Shown: positions 50,635 through 61,623 of the stretch, piece by piece
How positions within the stretch are numbered: position 1 is the first letter of the stretch
How the letters are laid out: each line of letters opens with the position of its first letter
DNA from: Rhizobium sp. RU33A
GTDB taxonomy: Bacteria > Pseudomonadota > Alphaproteobacteria > Rhizobiales > Rhizobiaceae
DNA: 64,000 nt
Direction: 5' to 3'
NCBI RefSeq assembly: GCF_900156055.1
Contig: NZ_FTMQ01000004.1
Coordinates: 372,001-436,000, forward strand
Notes under the pieces: model-generated
Database searches by the model: none
The model's input: only the letters and a program-made list of their open reading frames with translations
Told to the model about the DNA's origin: nothing
Made by a program: the position numbers and the translations under genes

Positions 50635-51192
50635 GTGTCGGGTGGACCAAAGCTCAATCCGGAAGATCGCATCCTCTGGGGCAAGGTCGCGCGTTCGACC
50701 CGCCCGATGCCCGGACGTATGGAAGACCTGCTGAGTTTCGAGGAGCAGTTCCAGACTCCGGTCGAAGAAAAGGACGTGCCCGCTCTCAATCGTGCCGCTG
50801 TCTCCCCATCGAGCCCAAGCACAGATGCCGAGCGCAAGTCCGCAGCCCGAATCCACCACCCGCTGGAAAAGCCGGTCAAGCGCAAGCTCTCCCGCGGTCA
50901 TCTGGCGCTTGAGGCGCGGATCGACTTGCACGGGCTTATCCAGAGTGAGGCGCATGGAATGCTGCTCGATTTCCTCATCCGGGCCCATGATCGGGGTCTG
51001 CGCCACGTCCTTGTAATCACCGGCAAGGGAAGCTCGCTCGGGAGTGAAGGCGCGTTGAAGCGCGCGGTACCGCTCTGGTTTTCCCTGCCGGAATTCCGTT
51101 TCCTGATTTCTTCCTACGAGCCGGCCGCACGTCAGCATGGCGGGGAGGGGGCACTCTATGTGCGGCTCTCCCGCCGCGGACAGGAGCGCTGA
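50635..51192 (+). CDS. Smr-domain protein
   Basis: A 185-aa protein with a disordered N-terminal 90 residues (Pro/Ser-rich) and a C-terminal Smr domain: RIDLHGLIQSEAHGMLLDFLIRAHDRGLRHVLVITGKG then LYVRLSRRG. The HGL and GKG motifs are the nuclease/RNA-binding signature of MutS2-type Smr domains; without MutS this small form may cut RNA or collided-ribosome mRNA (SmrB-like), which is inference. The start is GTG 50635 directly after the mltA stop. HTH gene starts on its stop. Confidence 0.9.
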   Translation: MSGGPKLNPEDRILWGKVARSTRPMPGRMEDLLSFEEQFQTPVEEKDVPALNRAAVSPSSPSTDAERKSAARIHHPLEKPVKRKLSRGHLALEARIDLHGLIQSEAHGMLLDFLIRAHDRGLRHVLVITGKGSSLGSEGALKRAVPLWFSLPEFRFLISSYEPAARQHGGEGALYVRLSRRGQER

Positions 51193-51557
51193 TGACGCCG
51201 TTTGGTGATGCGTTGCGGCAGTTGCGGGAACGCAAGGGTGTCTCTCAGAAGGAGATGGCCGCAGCGATCGGGGTCTCGCCCGCCTATCTCTCGGCGCTAG
51301 AACACGGCAGGCGCGGCTTACCCAATTTCGACTTTCTCCAGCGCGTTGCCGGCTACTTCAACATCATCTGGGACGAGGCCGAGGAGCTCTTCTCGACGGC
51401 CGGCCGTTCCGATCCCCGCGTGGTGCTGGATACCTCAGGCATGAAGCCGGAATACACGGCCTTCGCCAACGATCTGGCGAAGCTGATTCGCCAGCTCTCT
51501 CCCGATGTGATACGAGACATGCAGGATATTCTGGATAGCGCCAAAAAACGGCCTTGA
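51192..51557 (+). CDS. XRE-family helix-turn-helix regulator
   Basis: A 121-aa DNA-binding protein. The HTH spans about 6-60 (ALRQLRERKGVSQKEMAAAIGVSPAYLSALEHGRRGLPNFDFLQRVAGYFN). The C-terminus (DPRVVLDTSGMKPEYTAFANDLAKLIRQL) is typical of small phage-repressor-like housekeeping regulators conserved in Rhizobiales. The start overlaps the Smr stop by one nucleotide, ending the timA-mltA-smr operon. Targets are not known; no palindromic operator is clearly seen upstream. Confidence 0.88.
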   Translation: MTPFGDALRQLRERKGVSQKEMAAAIGVSPAYLSALEHGRRGLPNFDFLQRVAGYFNIIWDEAEELFSTAGRSDPRVVLDTSGMKPEYTAFANDLAKLIRQLSPDVIRDMQDILDSAKKRP

Positions 51558-51604
51558 AGGGGTTGAAAAGCCCAATCTATCCACGAGAAACGACGCCCTC
51601 GCCT

Positions 51605-51632
51605 TTGGAACTCAGGCCAAAACCCCTATAGT
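51605..51632 (+). promoter_or_regulatory. Candidate promoter for gyrB
   Basis: TTGGAA (51605-51610), 16-bp spacer, TATAGT (51627-51632), about 67 bp before the gyrB start. Consensus match only. Confidence 0.5.
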
Positions 51633-51648
51633 CGGGCTGCTTGAAGCT

Positions 51649-51664
51649 GCTGATTCGAATCAGC
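51649..51664 (+). promoter_or_regulatory. 16-bp palindrome with two GANTC sites in the gyrB leader
   Basis: GCTGATTCGAATCAGC is a perfect palindrome 35 bp before the gyrB start and just downstream of the candidate -10. It carries back-to-back GATTC and GAATC (CcrM) sites. It may be a protein-binding or methylation-sensed element; a supercoiling-sensitive role is conceivable but unproven. Confidence 0.5.
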
Positions 51665-51698
51665 CGGGCCTTTGAGAATTGACTGGAAAGATTGCTGA

Positions 51699-54134
<2,436 letters not shown>

Positions 54135-54153
54135 TATCGGTAGATCGCAAATC

Positions 54154-54185
54154 AAAAGGGCCGCTACTTGGGAGCGGCCCTTTTT
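54154..54185. terminator. gyrB terminator
   Basis: AAAAGGGCCGCT / AGCGGCCC TTTTT, a 12-bp stem with 7-nt loop and a T-run, 20 bp after the gyrB stop. Confidence 0.92.
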
Positions 54186-54221
54186 CTTGATCAACAGGTT
54201 TAGTTGTTGAGATGGTTAACG

Positions 54222-54237
54222 TGATTCACGTGAAACC
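54222..54237. promoter_or_regulatory. parS-like ParB binding site between gyrB and the nitroreductase gene
   Basis: TGATTCACGTGAAACC, two bases off the consensus; it shares the same variant arm TGATTC as the site at 45423, including GATTC. It lies about 10.3 kb right of oriC. Confidence 0.65.
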
Positions 54238-54251
54238 ATGAATGCGGGCGC

Positions 54252-54842
54252 TCAGAAACGTCCCTCGAATGCCACCTCTGCAAGCGGCTTGCGACCATTC
54301 GGCGTTTCCTTCGAACGCAGACCTTCCGGCAGCGCTTCCTTGTCACCCAACTTGCCGATGGCGACCGCTGCGTTGATGTGGAAACCATCAGGCGCGCCCA
54401 GCTCCGAGACGGCCCGATCGAAGTCGAAGCCGGTCATTGCGTGGGCGAAATAGCCCGACTTGATGGCCTGAACCGAGAGCAGACCCCAGGCCGCACCCGC
54501 GTCGAAACTGTGGCTGCGATAGGACTTCGGCTCCGAACCATCGGCCGGACGGCTCAGTGTGTCGGAAAAGATGAAGACGAGGGCAGCGGCATTCTTGGCC
54601 CAACCCTGGTTGAACTCGATCAGGATATCGAGAAACTTGTCGAACTCAGGTGTTCCCTTCAGGGCGTAGATGAAGCGCCAGGGCTGGTAGTTGAACGCTG
54701 ACGGCGCCCAATGCGCGGCATCGAGGATGGTCAGGAGATCTTCCTTCGGCATCGTGCTTCCGTCAAAGGCACGCGGCGACCATCGATCGAGAAAGATCGG
54801 ATCGACATTGTATTCGGACTGGCGGTGATTGCTGCTGGTCAT
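54252..54842 (-). CDS. Nitroreductase-family FMN oxidoreductase
   Basis: A 196-aa flavin-dependent oxidoreductase of the nitroreductase superfamily. Family cues: FLDRWSPRAFDGSTMPKEDLLTILDAAHWAPSAFNYQPWRFIYAL, where R-S/P-R-A-F binds the FMN phosphate and PSAFNYQPW contacts the ring, and GLLSVQAIKSGYFAHAMTGFD, AVAIGKLGDKEALPEGL near the end. Substrate unknown (nitroaromatics, quinones or enones). The ATG is at 54842. It is convergent with gyrB beyond a terminator and a parS-like site. Confidence 0.9.
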   Translation of the reverse strand: MTSSNHRQSEYNVDPIFLDRWSPRAFDGSTMPKEDLLTILDAAHWAPSAFNYQPWRFIYALKGTPEFDKFLDILIEFNQGWAKNAAALVFIFSDTLSRPADGSEPKSYRSHSFDAGAAWGLLSVQAIKSGYFAHAMTGFDFDRAVSELGAPDGFHINAAVAIGKLGDKEALPEGLRSKETPNGRKPLAEVAFEGRF

Positions 54843-55117
54843 GGTGTTCCTTCACACATGTCTTGGGATGACGGATGGAACAAACATCAATTCGCAAGCC
54901 TCGGAAAGGGTCGCGGCTGCAAATTCGGGTGAACAATGTGATCGTTGATTAACCCCATCGAGGGGAGGGAACCTTAAGGCTTTTCGAACATCATCCGAAG
55001 TCATGAGACTTTATGTGCTGCGAAAGGAGGGAAAATCCGGGCTTTTGCGATGCACAAAGTCTGTTAGTGTAGCGAATGAACGCGGACCCTCTGGTCCGAC
55101 AAAAAGGTACAGAACCC
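54843..55117 (+). other. 275-bp promoter region between the nitroreductase gene and phaZ
   Basis: Divergent region without a supported gene. It has a perfect 6-bp hairpin CGGACC-CTCT-GGTCCG (55083-55098) just before the phaZ start and an in-frame upstream ATG at 55076 lacking a ribosome-binding site. I see no other clear motif. Confidence 0.4.
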
Positions 55118-56401
55118 ATGTTCTATCAGCTCTATGAACTGAACCATGCAGTCATGGCGCCTTTCCGGGCAACCGCCGACGCAATGAACCTCGCCTGGAA
55201 AAATCCATTGAACCCTTGGTCGCACACCGTCGTGGGGCGCTCCTTCTCAGCAGGCTTCGAAGTTTTCGAACGTGTGACGCGCCGCTATGGCAAGCCCGCC
55301 TTCGGCCTCCCGACAACCACCGTCGATGGTGAGAGCGTGAAGGTCGAGGAAGAGATCGTTTGGCGCAAGCCATTCTGTGACATGATCCACTTCAAGCGGC
55401 ATCTGCCGGCCGGTGCCGAAAAAGGCCCGCGCATCCTGATCGTCGCCCCGATGTCCGGCCACTATGCCACATTGCTGCGCGGCACAGTCGAGGCGCTGCT
55501 GCCAAGTGCTGACATCTATATCAGCGACTGGATCGACGCCCGGATGGTTCCCGTGACCGAGGGCGACTTCGATCTCGACGATTACATCGACTACGTCATC
55601 GACATGCTTCACCATCTCGGCCCCGACACCCATGTCGTTGCCGTCTGTCAGCCCTCCGTGCCCGTGCTTGCCGCCGTAGCCGTCATGGAAGCCGATGGAG
55701 ACACCTGTGCTCCGGCATCTATGACTCTCATGGGCGGCCCGATCGACACACGCATCAACCCGACCGCTGTCAATCAGCTGGCCCAGGACAAGCCTCTCGA
55801 ATGGTTCCGCGACAATGTCATCATGCAGGTGCCGTGGCCGCAGCCCGGCTTCATGCGTCAGGTCTATCCGGGCTTCCTGCAGCTCTCGGGCTTTATGTCG
55901 ATGAACCTCGATCGGCACATGATTGCGCACAAGGAGTTTTACATGCACCTCGTCAAGAACGACGGGGAACCGGCCGAAAAGCACCGCGACTTCTACGATG
56001 AATATCTGGCGGTCATGGACCTGACGGCAGAATTCTATCTCCAGACCGTCGAGACGGTGTTCATCAAGCACTCCCTGCCCAAGGGCGAGATGATGCATCG
56101 CAACAAGCGCGTCGACACGACAGCGATCCGCAACGTCGCGCTCCTGACAGTCGAAGGCGAAAACGACGACATCTCTGGTCTCGGTCAGACCAAGGCGGCG
56201 CAGACCATCTGCACCAACATTCCTGACGATATGCGCCTGCATTACATGCAGCCGGACGTTGGCCACTACGGCGTCTTCAATGGCTCGCGTTTCCGTCGCG
56301 AAATCGCGCCGCGCATTGTCGAATTCGCCCGCACACACGGCAAGAAGGCCAAGACCACCACTCCGGTCAAGCGCGTCATCAAGGGCGGCAAGGCTCTCTG
56401 A
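55118..56401 (+). CDS. phaZ: Intracellular PHB depolymerase (PhaZ)
   Basis: A 427-aa intracellular polyhydroxybutyrate depolymerase of the cysteine-nucleophile type. FYQLYELNHAVMAPFRATADAM at the N-terminus is conserved; ILIVAPMSGHYATLLRGTVEALLP and VCQPSVPVLAAVAVMEADG (Cys177 as nucleophile replacing the usual Ser) fit the class, and HYMQPDVGHYGVFNGSRFRREI contains the C-terminal catalytic His. No signal peptide, consistent with acting on cytoplasmic granules. The start at 55118 gives the family-standard N-terminus, though the ribosome-binding site is weak (AAGG about 11 bp upstream). No other pha genes nearby. Confidence 0.93.
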   Translation: MFYQLYELNHAVMAPFRATADAMNLAWKNPLNPWSHTVVGRSFSAGFEVFERVTRRYGKPAFGLPTTTVDGESVKVEEEIVWRKPFCDMIHFKRHLPAGAEKGPRILIVAPMSGHYATLLRGTVEALLPSADIYISDWIDARMVPVTEGDFDLDDYIDYVIDMLHHLGPDTHVVAVCQPSVPVLAAVAVMEADGDTCAPASMTLMGGPIDTRINPTAVNQLAQDKPLEWFRDNVIMQVPWPQPGFMRQVYPGFLQLSGFMSMNLDRHMIAHKEFYMHLVKNDGEPAEKHRDFYDEYLAVMDLTAEFYLQTVETVFIKHSLPKGEMMHRNKRVDTTAIRNVALLTVEGENDDISGLGQTKAAQTICTNIPDDMRLHYMQPDVGHYGVFNGSRFRREIAPRIVEFARTHGKKAKTTTPVKRVIKGGKAL

Positions 56402-56542
56402 CATTTTCGTCATTCCGAATTTAAGAAGCGGATTCAGTCGGTTCTCCGATTGGGTCCGCTTCTTTCTTGAAGGGCAGGGCGGCATTTCCCACATCGAAAC
56501 CATCGGACGGCATTCCGCTGTCCGCGCAAAACGAGGTTATCG

Positions 56543-56977
56543 ATGATGAACCAGTCAGCACTGCTTCGGCCGGATTGGACTCCGGCAACCGTCGCCTTGA
56601 TGGTGCTCGGCTTCATGGTCTTCTGGCCGCTCGGTCTGGCCATGCTTGCCTATATCCTGTTTGGCGAGAAGTTTCAGAACTTCAAGCGGGAAGCCAATCA
56701 GAAGGCGGATAGTGCCTTCGCCTGGTGCCGCTCCAACAGCTATACTGCGCCTGCCTCAACCGGGAATGTCGCCTTTGACGAGTGGCGCAAGACCGAACTC
56801 GGGCGTCTCGACGAAGAACGTCGCCGTCTCGATGAGATGCGTGCCGAATTCGACAACTACGCCCGCGAACTGCGTCGGGCGAAGGACCAGGAAGAGTTCG
56901 ACCGCTTCATGCGCGACCGTCAGCAGATGAAGACTTCAGGCGAGGGCGGTCCCGCCCAGGGTTTCACCGGCAACTGA
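56543..56977 (+). CDS. DUF2852 membrane protein
   Basis: A 144-aa protein with a N-terminal hydrophobic hairpin (VALMVLGFMVFWPLGLAMLAYILFG, about residues 17-41) followed by a soluble coiled-coil-prone region (EERRRLDEMRAEFDNYARELRRAKDQEEFDRFMRDR). This is DUF2852, an alphaproteobacterial family without known function. A FDNYARELR-type helix may mediate oligomerisation. GAGG six bases before the ATG at 56543 supports the start. It is preceded by 141 bp of non-coding DNA and followed by a terminator. Confidence 0.88.
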   Translation: MMNQSALLRPDWTPATVALMVLGFMVFWPLGLAMLAYILFGEKFQNFKREANQKADSAFAWCRSNSYTAPASTGNVAFDEWRKTELGRLDEERRRLDEMRAEFDNYARELRRAKDQEEFDRFMRDRQQMKTSGEGGPAQGFTGN

Positions 56978-57004
56978 CCGGTCGAGCCATCCTGTCGCAA
57001 CCGG

Positions 57005-57032
57005 GGTCGGCGCTCGTGCGCCGGCCTTTTTT
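57005..57032 (+). terminator. Terminator after the DUF2852 gene
   Basis: GGTCGGCGC / GCGCCGGCC stem (one G-U pair), 4-nt loop, then six T residues. Confidence 0.8.
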
Positions 57033-57070
57033 GTTGCAAGAAGAGCTCCCGAATCGGCTAGAACACACGC

Positions 57071-57829
57071 ATGTTTCCCCTGCTGAAAAAGCTGACACCG
57101 CAGAGAGCCCCGGCGATCCAGCTGGAGCGGGCGATTGCCGTGGATGGACGGTCCATTCCGCTGACCATCAGAAAGAACAGCCGCGCGACCCGCATCACGC
57201 TCAGGATCGAGCCCGGCGGGCGCGCTTTGAAGATGACAATTCCGCCAGGGCTGCGCGAACGGGACATCGACGACTTTCTCGATCGCCATCAGGGCTGGCT
57301 CAGCACCAAGCTCAAGCGCCAAAAAACGGTGGGCGCCATTGAGGATGGCGGAGAAATTCTACTCCGAGGCATTCCCCATCGTATCGTCCATACAGGTCAG
57401 TTGCGCGGCCTGACCCAATCGATCGACAGCGAGATGGGCCATGTCCTCAGCGTCAGCGGCCTCGAGGACCATCTGCCGAGGCGCGTCGCGGATTTCCTCA
57501 AGAAGGAAGCACGCCACGACCTCGAGCGCCTCGTGGCTCTGCATGCCAGAAATGTCGGCAAGCCCGTCAAGAGCATGACGCTGAAGGATACCCGCAGCAG
57601 ATGGGGATCCTGTTCCTGGGACGGCAAGCTGAGCTTCTCCTGGCGCATCGTCATGGCGCCGCCTCTGGTTATCGACTATCTCGCTGCCCACGAGGTTGCG
57701 CATTTGCGGGAGATGAACCACGGTCCGGCCTTCTGGGCACTTTGCAAGGAGCTCTGCCCCCCCATGGACGAAGCGAAGGCCTGGCTGAAGCGTCATGGCT
57801 CGGCCCTTCATGCGATCGACTTCGACTGA
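57071..57829 (+). CDS. YgjP-type (DUF45/M48-like) zinc metallopeptidase
   Basis: A 252-aa soluble protein with a WLM/SprT-like domain. The zinc site HEVAHLREMNH (His207, Glu208, His211 and His217) is complete, preceded by SRWGSCSWDGKLSFSWRIVMAPPLVIDYLAAHE, the hallmark of the YgjP/DUF45 family. N-terminal region has RKNSRATRITLRIEPGGRALKMTIPPGL. Predicted peptidase; substrates unknown. The ATG is at 57071. It is 73 bp upstream of trpF on the same strand. Confidence 0.9.
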   Translation: MFPLLKKLTPQRAPAIQLERAIAVDGRSIPLTIRKNSRATRITLRIEPGGRALKMTIPPGLRERDIDDFLDRHQGWLSTKLKRQKTVGAIEDGGEILLRGIPHRIVHTGQLRGLTQSIDSEMGHVLSVSGLEDHLPRRVADFLKKEARHDLERLVALHARNVGKPVKSMTLKDTRSRWGSCSWDGKLSFSWRIVMAPPLVIDYLAAHEVAHLREMNHGPAFWALCKELCPPMDEAKAWLKRHGSALHAIDFD

Positions 57830-57902
57830 AAGACCCCGCGACCTTTCAGCCTCTGTCGCAAATTGGCTCGACTCTTTTTTGATTTCGTGCGACTTCGCTG
57901 CC

Positions 57903-58577
57903 ATGAGACCCGATATAAAGATCTGCGGACTGAAGACGCCGGAGGCGGTCGATCGTGCGGCTGACTGCGGCGCGAGCCATATCGGCTTCATCTTCTTTGA
58001 AAAGAGCCCTCGCAACATAGAGCCCGACATCGCCGGCGTGCTCGCCGACCGCGTTCGCGGCCGTGTGAAGAGCGTGGCGGTGACTGTTGACGCCGACAAT
58101 GACGATCTCGACGAGATCATCGCCTTGATGCGTCCTGATATCCTGCAGTTCCATGGCCACGAAAGCCCGGAACGGCTGCTGACCGTCAAGGCCGTGACCG
58201 GTCTTCCGATCATGAAGGCATTTTCCATCCGCGATGCCGATGATTTGAGGCGCATCGAGCCCTATATCGGTATTGCCGATCGTTTTCTGTTCGATGCCAA
58301 ACCGCCTGTGGGCTCAGATCTGCCGGGCGGCAATGGTGTGACCTTCGATTGGCGTCTCTTGCGTTCGCTTGACGACAGCGTCGATTACATGCTTTCCGGA
58401 GGCCTCAACAAGGCCAATATCGCAGAGGCTCTGCGGGAAACCGGAGCGCGGGCAATCGACGTGTCCTCCGGGGTGGAGTCTGCGCCGGGCGTCAAGGATC
58501 TGCAGACAATGGATGAGTTTTTTGCGGCCGTTGCCGAGGCAAGTCGTGCACAGCCGGTTTCAGGGAGTGTCAAGTGA
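57903..58577 (+). CDS. trpF: Phosphoribosylanthranilate isomerase
   Basis: A 224-aa TIM-barrel enzyme isomerising PRA to CdRP in tryptophan synthesis. [36 protein letters not shown] (catalytic Cys7) starts the barrel, [13 protein letters not shown] and [38 protein letters not shown] end it with the phosphate-binding glycines. The ATG at 57903 is preferred. The stop overlaps trpB start (GTGA). Order trpF-trpB-trpA is typical of alphaproteobacteria. Confidence 0.97.
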   Translation: MRPDIKICGLKTPEAVDRAADCGASHIGFIFFEKSPRNIEPDIAGVLADRVRGRVKSVAVTVDADNDDLDEIIALMRPDILQFHGHESPERLLTVKAVTGLPIMKAFSIRDADDLRRIEPYIGIADRFLFDAKPPVGSDLPGGNGVTFDWRLLRSLDDSVDYMLSGGLNKANIAEALRETGARAIDVSSGVESAPGVKDLQTMDEFFAAVAEASRAQPVSGSVK

Positions 58578-59794
58578 ACCAGTCACCGAAACCCAATTCC
58601 TTCCGTGAAGGTCCAGACGAAGACGGCCGCTTCGGCATCTTCGGTGGCCGTTTCGTCGCCGAGACGCTGATGCCGCTGATCCTCGACCTGCAGGCGGAAT
58701 GGGAAAAGGCGAAGACGGATCCGGAATTCCAGGCCGAACTGGCGCATCTCAACACCCATTACACCGGTCGCCCAAGCCCGCTCTATTTCGCCGAGCGTCT
58801 GACCGAAGAACTCGGCGGCGCGAAGATCTACTTCAAGCGCGATGAGCTGAACCACACCGGTTCGCACAAGATCAACAACTGCCTCGGCCAGATCCTGCTC
58901 GCCAAGCGCATGGGCAAGACCCGCATCATCGCTGAAACCGGCGCCGGCCAGCATGGCGTAGCATCTGCCACGGTCGCCGCTCGCTTCGGCATACCTTGCG
59001 TCGTCTACATGGGCGCGACCGACGTCGAGCGCCAGGCGCCGAACGTTTTCCGCATGAAGCTGCTCGGTGCCGAGGTGAAGCCGGTTACCTCAGGCCATGG
59101 CACCCTCAAGGACGCCATGAACGAGGCGTTGCGCGACTGGGTCACCAATGTCGATGACACCTATTACATGATCGGCACAGCCGCCGGCCCGCATCCCTAT
59201 CCGGAGATGGTCCGCGACTTCCAGTCGGTCATCGGCCGCGAAACGCGCGAGCAGATGCTGGCTGCCGAAGGCCGCCTGCCGGATATGCTGATTGCTGCCG
59301 TCGGTGGTGGTTCGAACGCGATCGGCCTCTTCCATCCCTTCCTGGATGACGAGAGTGTCCGTATCGTTGGCGTCGAAGCCGGTGGCAAGGGTCTCGAAGG
59401 CGAGGAGCACTGCGCTTCGCTGACCGCAGGGACGCCCGGCGTCCTGCATGGCAACCGCACCTATCTGCTGCAGGACGGCGACGGCCAGATCAAGGAAGGT
59501 CACTCGATCTCCGCCGGCCTCGATTATCCGGGTATTGGCCCGGAGCATTCCTGGCTGAAGGATATGGGCCGCGTCGAATATGTTCCGATCAGGGACGACG
59601 AGGCGCTCGCCGCCTTCCAGCTGCTGACGCGCACCGAAGGCATCATCCCGGCGCTCGAGCCAAGCCATGCGCTCGCCGAGGTCGTCAAGCGAGCCCCGAA
59701 GATGGACAAGGACCAGATCATTGTGATGAACCTCTGCGGCCGCGGCGACAAGGACATCTTCACTGTCGGCAAGATTCTCGGTATGGGGCTCTGA
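58574..59794 (+). CDS. trpB: Tryptophan synthase beta subunit
   Basis: A 406-aa PLP enzyme condensing indole and serine. [17 protein letters not shown] opens it; [42 protein letters not shown] has the Schiff-base lysine; the PLP-phosphate loop [14 protein letters not shown] and the C-terminal [12 protein letters not shown] are intact. GTG start at 58574 overlaps trpF; trpA begins 2 bp after its stop. No TrpB2-type extensions. Confidence 0.98.
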   Translation: MNQSPKPNSFREGPDEDGRFGIFGGRFVAETLMPLILDLQAEWEKAKTDPEFQAELAHLNTHYTGRPSPLYFAERLTEELGGAKIYFKRDELNHTGSHKINNCLGQILLAKRMGKTRIIAETGAGQHGVASATVAARFGIPCVVYMGATDVERQAPNVFRMKLLGAEVKPVTSGHGTLKDAMNEALRDWVTNVDDTYYMIGTAAGPHPYPEMVRDFQSVIGRETREQMLAAEGRLPDMLIAAVGGGSNAIGLFHPFLDDESVRIVGVEAGGKGLEGEEHCASLTAGTPGVLHGNRTYLLQDGDGQIKEGHSISAGLDYPGIGPEHSWLKDMGRVEYVPIRDDEALAAFQLLTRTEGIIPALEPSHALAEVVKRAPKMDKDQIIVMNLCGRGDKDIFTVGKILGMGL

Positions 59795-59796
59795 TC

Positions 59797-60636
59797 ATGA
59801 CTGCGCGTATGGACCAACGTTTCGCTGCACTGAAAGCAGAAGGCCGCCCGGCTCTCGTCACCTATTTCATGGGTGGCGACCCGGACTATGACACGTCGCT
59901 CGCGATCATGAAGGCGCTGCCGGAAGCCGGCGCCGACGTTATCGAGCTCGGCATGCCCTTCTCGGATCCCATGGCCGATGGCCCGGCGATCCAGCTTGCC
60001 GGCCAGCGGGCCCTGAAAGCCGGCCAGACCCTCGTTCGCACGCTTGATCTAGCGCGTGAATTCCGCAAGACGGACAACGAAACGCCGATCGTGATGATGG
60101 GCTACTACAACCCGATCTACGTCTATGGCGTCGAGCGTTTCCTTGACGACGCATTGGCTGCCGGCATCGATGGCCTGATCGTCGTCGATCTGCCGCCGGA
60201 AATGGATGACGAACTCTGCATTCCCGCCCGCAGCCGTGACATCAACTTTATCCGCCTGGCAACCCCGACGACTGACGACAAACGTCTGCCCACCGTTCTC
60301 AAGAACACCTCGGGCTTCGTCTATTACGTCTCGATGAACGGCATCACCGGTTCGGCACTGCCGGATCCCTCCCGTGTTGCCGGTGCCGTCCAGCGCATCA
60401 AGGCGCATACGGACCTGCCGATCTGCGTCGGCTTTGGCGTCAAGACCGCCGAGCATGCCCGCCTGATCGGCGCCAATGCCGATGGCGTCGTGGTGGGGAC
60501 CGCGATCGTCAATCAGGTTGCCACCAATCTCACAGCCGATGGCAAAGCGACGGCGGATACGGTTCAGGCCGTCGCCACGCTGGTGCGCGGACTGGCAACA
60601 GGCGTGCGGTCTGCACGCCTTGCTGCTGCCGAATAA
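59797..60636 (+). CDS. trpA: Tryptophan synthase alpha subunit
   Basis: A 279-aa TIM-barrel subunit cleaving indole-3-glycerol phosphate, channelling indole to TrpB. Catalytic Glu in [26 protein letters not shown] and Asp in [43 protein letters not shown] and [28 protein letters not shown] bind phosphate. ATG at 59797. accD follows by 38 bp. Confidence 0.98.
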   Translation: MTARMDQRFAALKAEGRPALVTYFMGGDPDYDTSLAIMKALPEAGADVIELGMPFSDPMADGPAIQLAGQRALKAGQTLVRTLDLAREFRKTDNETPIVMMGYYNPIYVYGVERFLDDALAAGIDGLIVVDLPPEMDDELCIPARSRDINFIRLATPTTDDKRLPTVLKNTSGFVYYVSMNGITGSALPDPSRVAGAVQRIKAHTDLPICVGFGVKTAEHARLIGANADGVVVGTAIVNQVATNLTADGKATADTVQAVATLVRGLATGVRSARLAAAE

Positions 60637-60674
60637 GCACCCCATATGGGCTTTAAATATCAGGAGTAAGCCGC

Positions 60675-61583
60675 GTGAACTGGATCACCAACTATGTGCG
60701 CCCGCGCATCAATTCCATGCTGGGTCGCCGCGAAGTTCCGGAAAACCTCTGGATCAAGTGCCCGGAAACGGGCGAGATGGTCTTCCATAAGGACCTGGAA
60801 GAGAACAAGTGGGTGATCCCGGCCTCCGGCTATCACATGAAGATGCCGGCAAAGTCGCGCCTGATCGATCTCTTCGACGGTGGCCAGTTCGAAGCCCTGC
60901 CGCAGCCGAAAGTCGCGCAGGATCCGCTGAAGTTCCGCGATTCCAAGAAATACACCGACCGTCTTCGTGACAGCCGCATGAAGACGGATCAGGAAGACAC
61001 GATCGTTGCCGGCGTCGGCACAGTGCAGGGCCTGAAGCTCGTTGCCGTCGTCCACGAGTTCAACTTCATGGGCGGTTCGCTCGGCATTGCCGCTGGCGAA
61101 GCGATCGTGAAGGCCTTCGAACGCGCCATCAAGGAAAAGTGCCCGCTGGTCATGTTCCCGGCTTCGGGTGGCGCGCGCATGCAGGAGGGTATCCTCTCGC
61201 TGATGCAGCTGCCGCGCACGACGGTTGCCGTCGACATGCTGAAGGAAGCTGGCCAGCCTTACATCGTCGTCCTCACCAACCCGACCACGGGCGGCGTGAC
61301 GGCATCTTACGCCATGCTGGGCGATCTCCACATTGCAGAGCCGGGTGCCGAGATCTGCTTTGCCGGCAAGCGCGTTATCGAGCAGACGATCCGCGAGAAG
61401 CTGCCGGAAGGCTTCCAGACCTCGGAATACCTGCTGGAACACGGCATGGTCGACATGGTGGTCAAGCGTCACGACATTCCTGACACGCTCGCGCGCGTCC
61501 TGAAGATCATGACCAAGCGCCCTGCCAACGACACGGCGGTCCCTGCGAAGGTGGCAGAGCAGGTCGAGAAGGCCTCGGCCTGA
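60675..61583 (+). CDS. accD: Acetyl-CoA carboxylase carboxyltransferase beta subunit
   Basis: A 302-aa subunit making malonyl-CoA with AccA. Carboxyltransferase domain: [48 protein letters not shown] and [40 protein letters not shown]. The N-terminal region aligned with the E. coli zinc ribbon keeps only Cys29; the other three ligand positions are Thr32, Ile48 and Ser51, so zinc cannot bind as in E. coli. GTG start at 60675 ([10 protein letters not shown]) is family-standard. folC follows after 40 bp; trpA-accD-folC is conserved in rhizobia. Confidence 0.97.
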   Translation: MNWITNYVRPRINSMLGRREVPENLWIKCPETGEMVFHKDLEENKWVIPASGYHMKMPAKSRLIDLFDGGQFEALPQPKVAQDPLKFRDSKKYTDRLRDSRMKTDQEDTIVAGVGTVQGLKLVAVVHEFNFMGGSLGIAAGEAIVKAFERAIKEKCPLVMFPASGGARMQEGILSLMQLPRTTVAVDMLKEAGQPYIVVLTNPTTGGVTASYAMLGDLHIAEPGAEICFAGKRVIEQTIREKLPEGFQTSEYLLEHGMVDMVVKRHDIPDTLARVLKIMTKRPANDTAVPAKVAEQVEKASA

Positions 61584-61623
61584 GCCGCGTTTTCTGTGAG
61601 GCCGCGGTCGCGGAACGAAAGTG

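Noticed and set aside
51577..51585. CTATCCACG near gyrB, resembling a DnaA box
   Set aside because: Two mismatches and isolated.
55002..55117. Short ATG-started frame before phaZ
   Set aside because: No ribosome-binding site or recognisable protein; probably untranslated leader.
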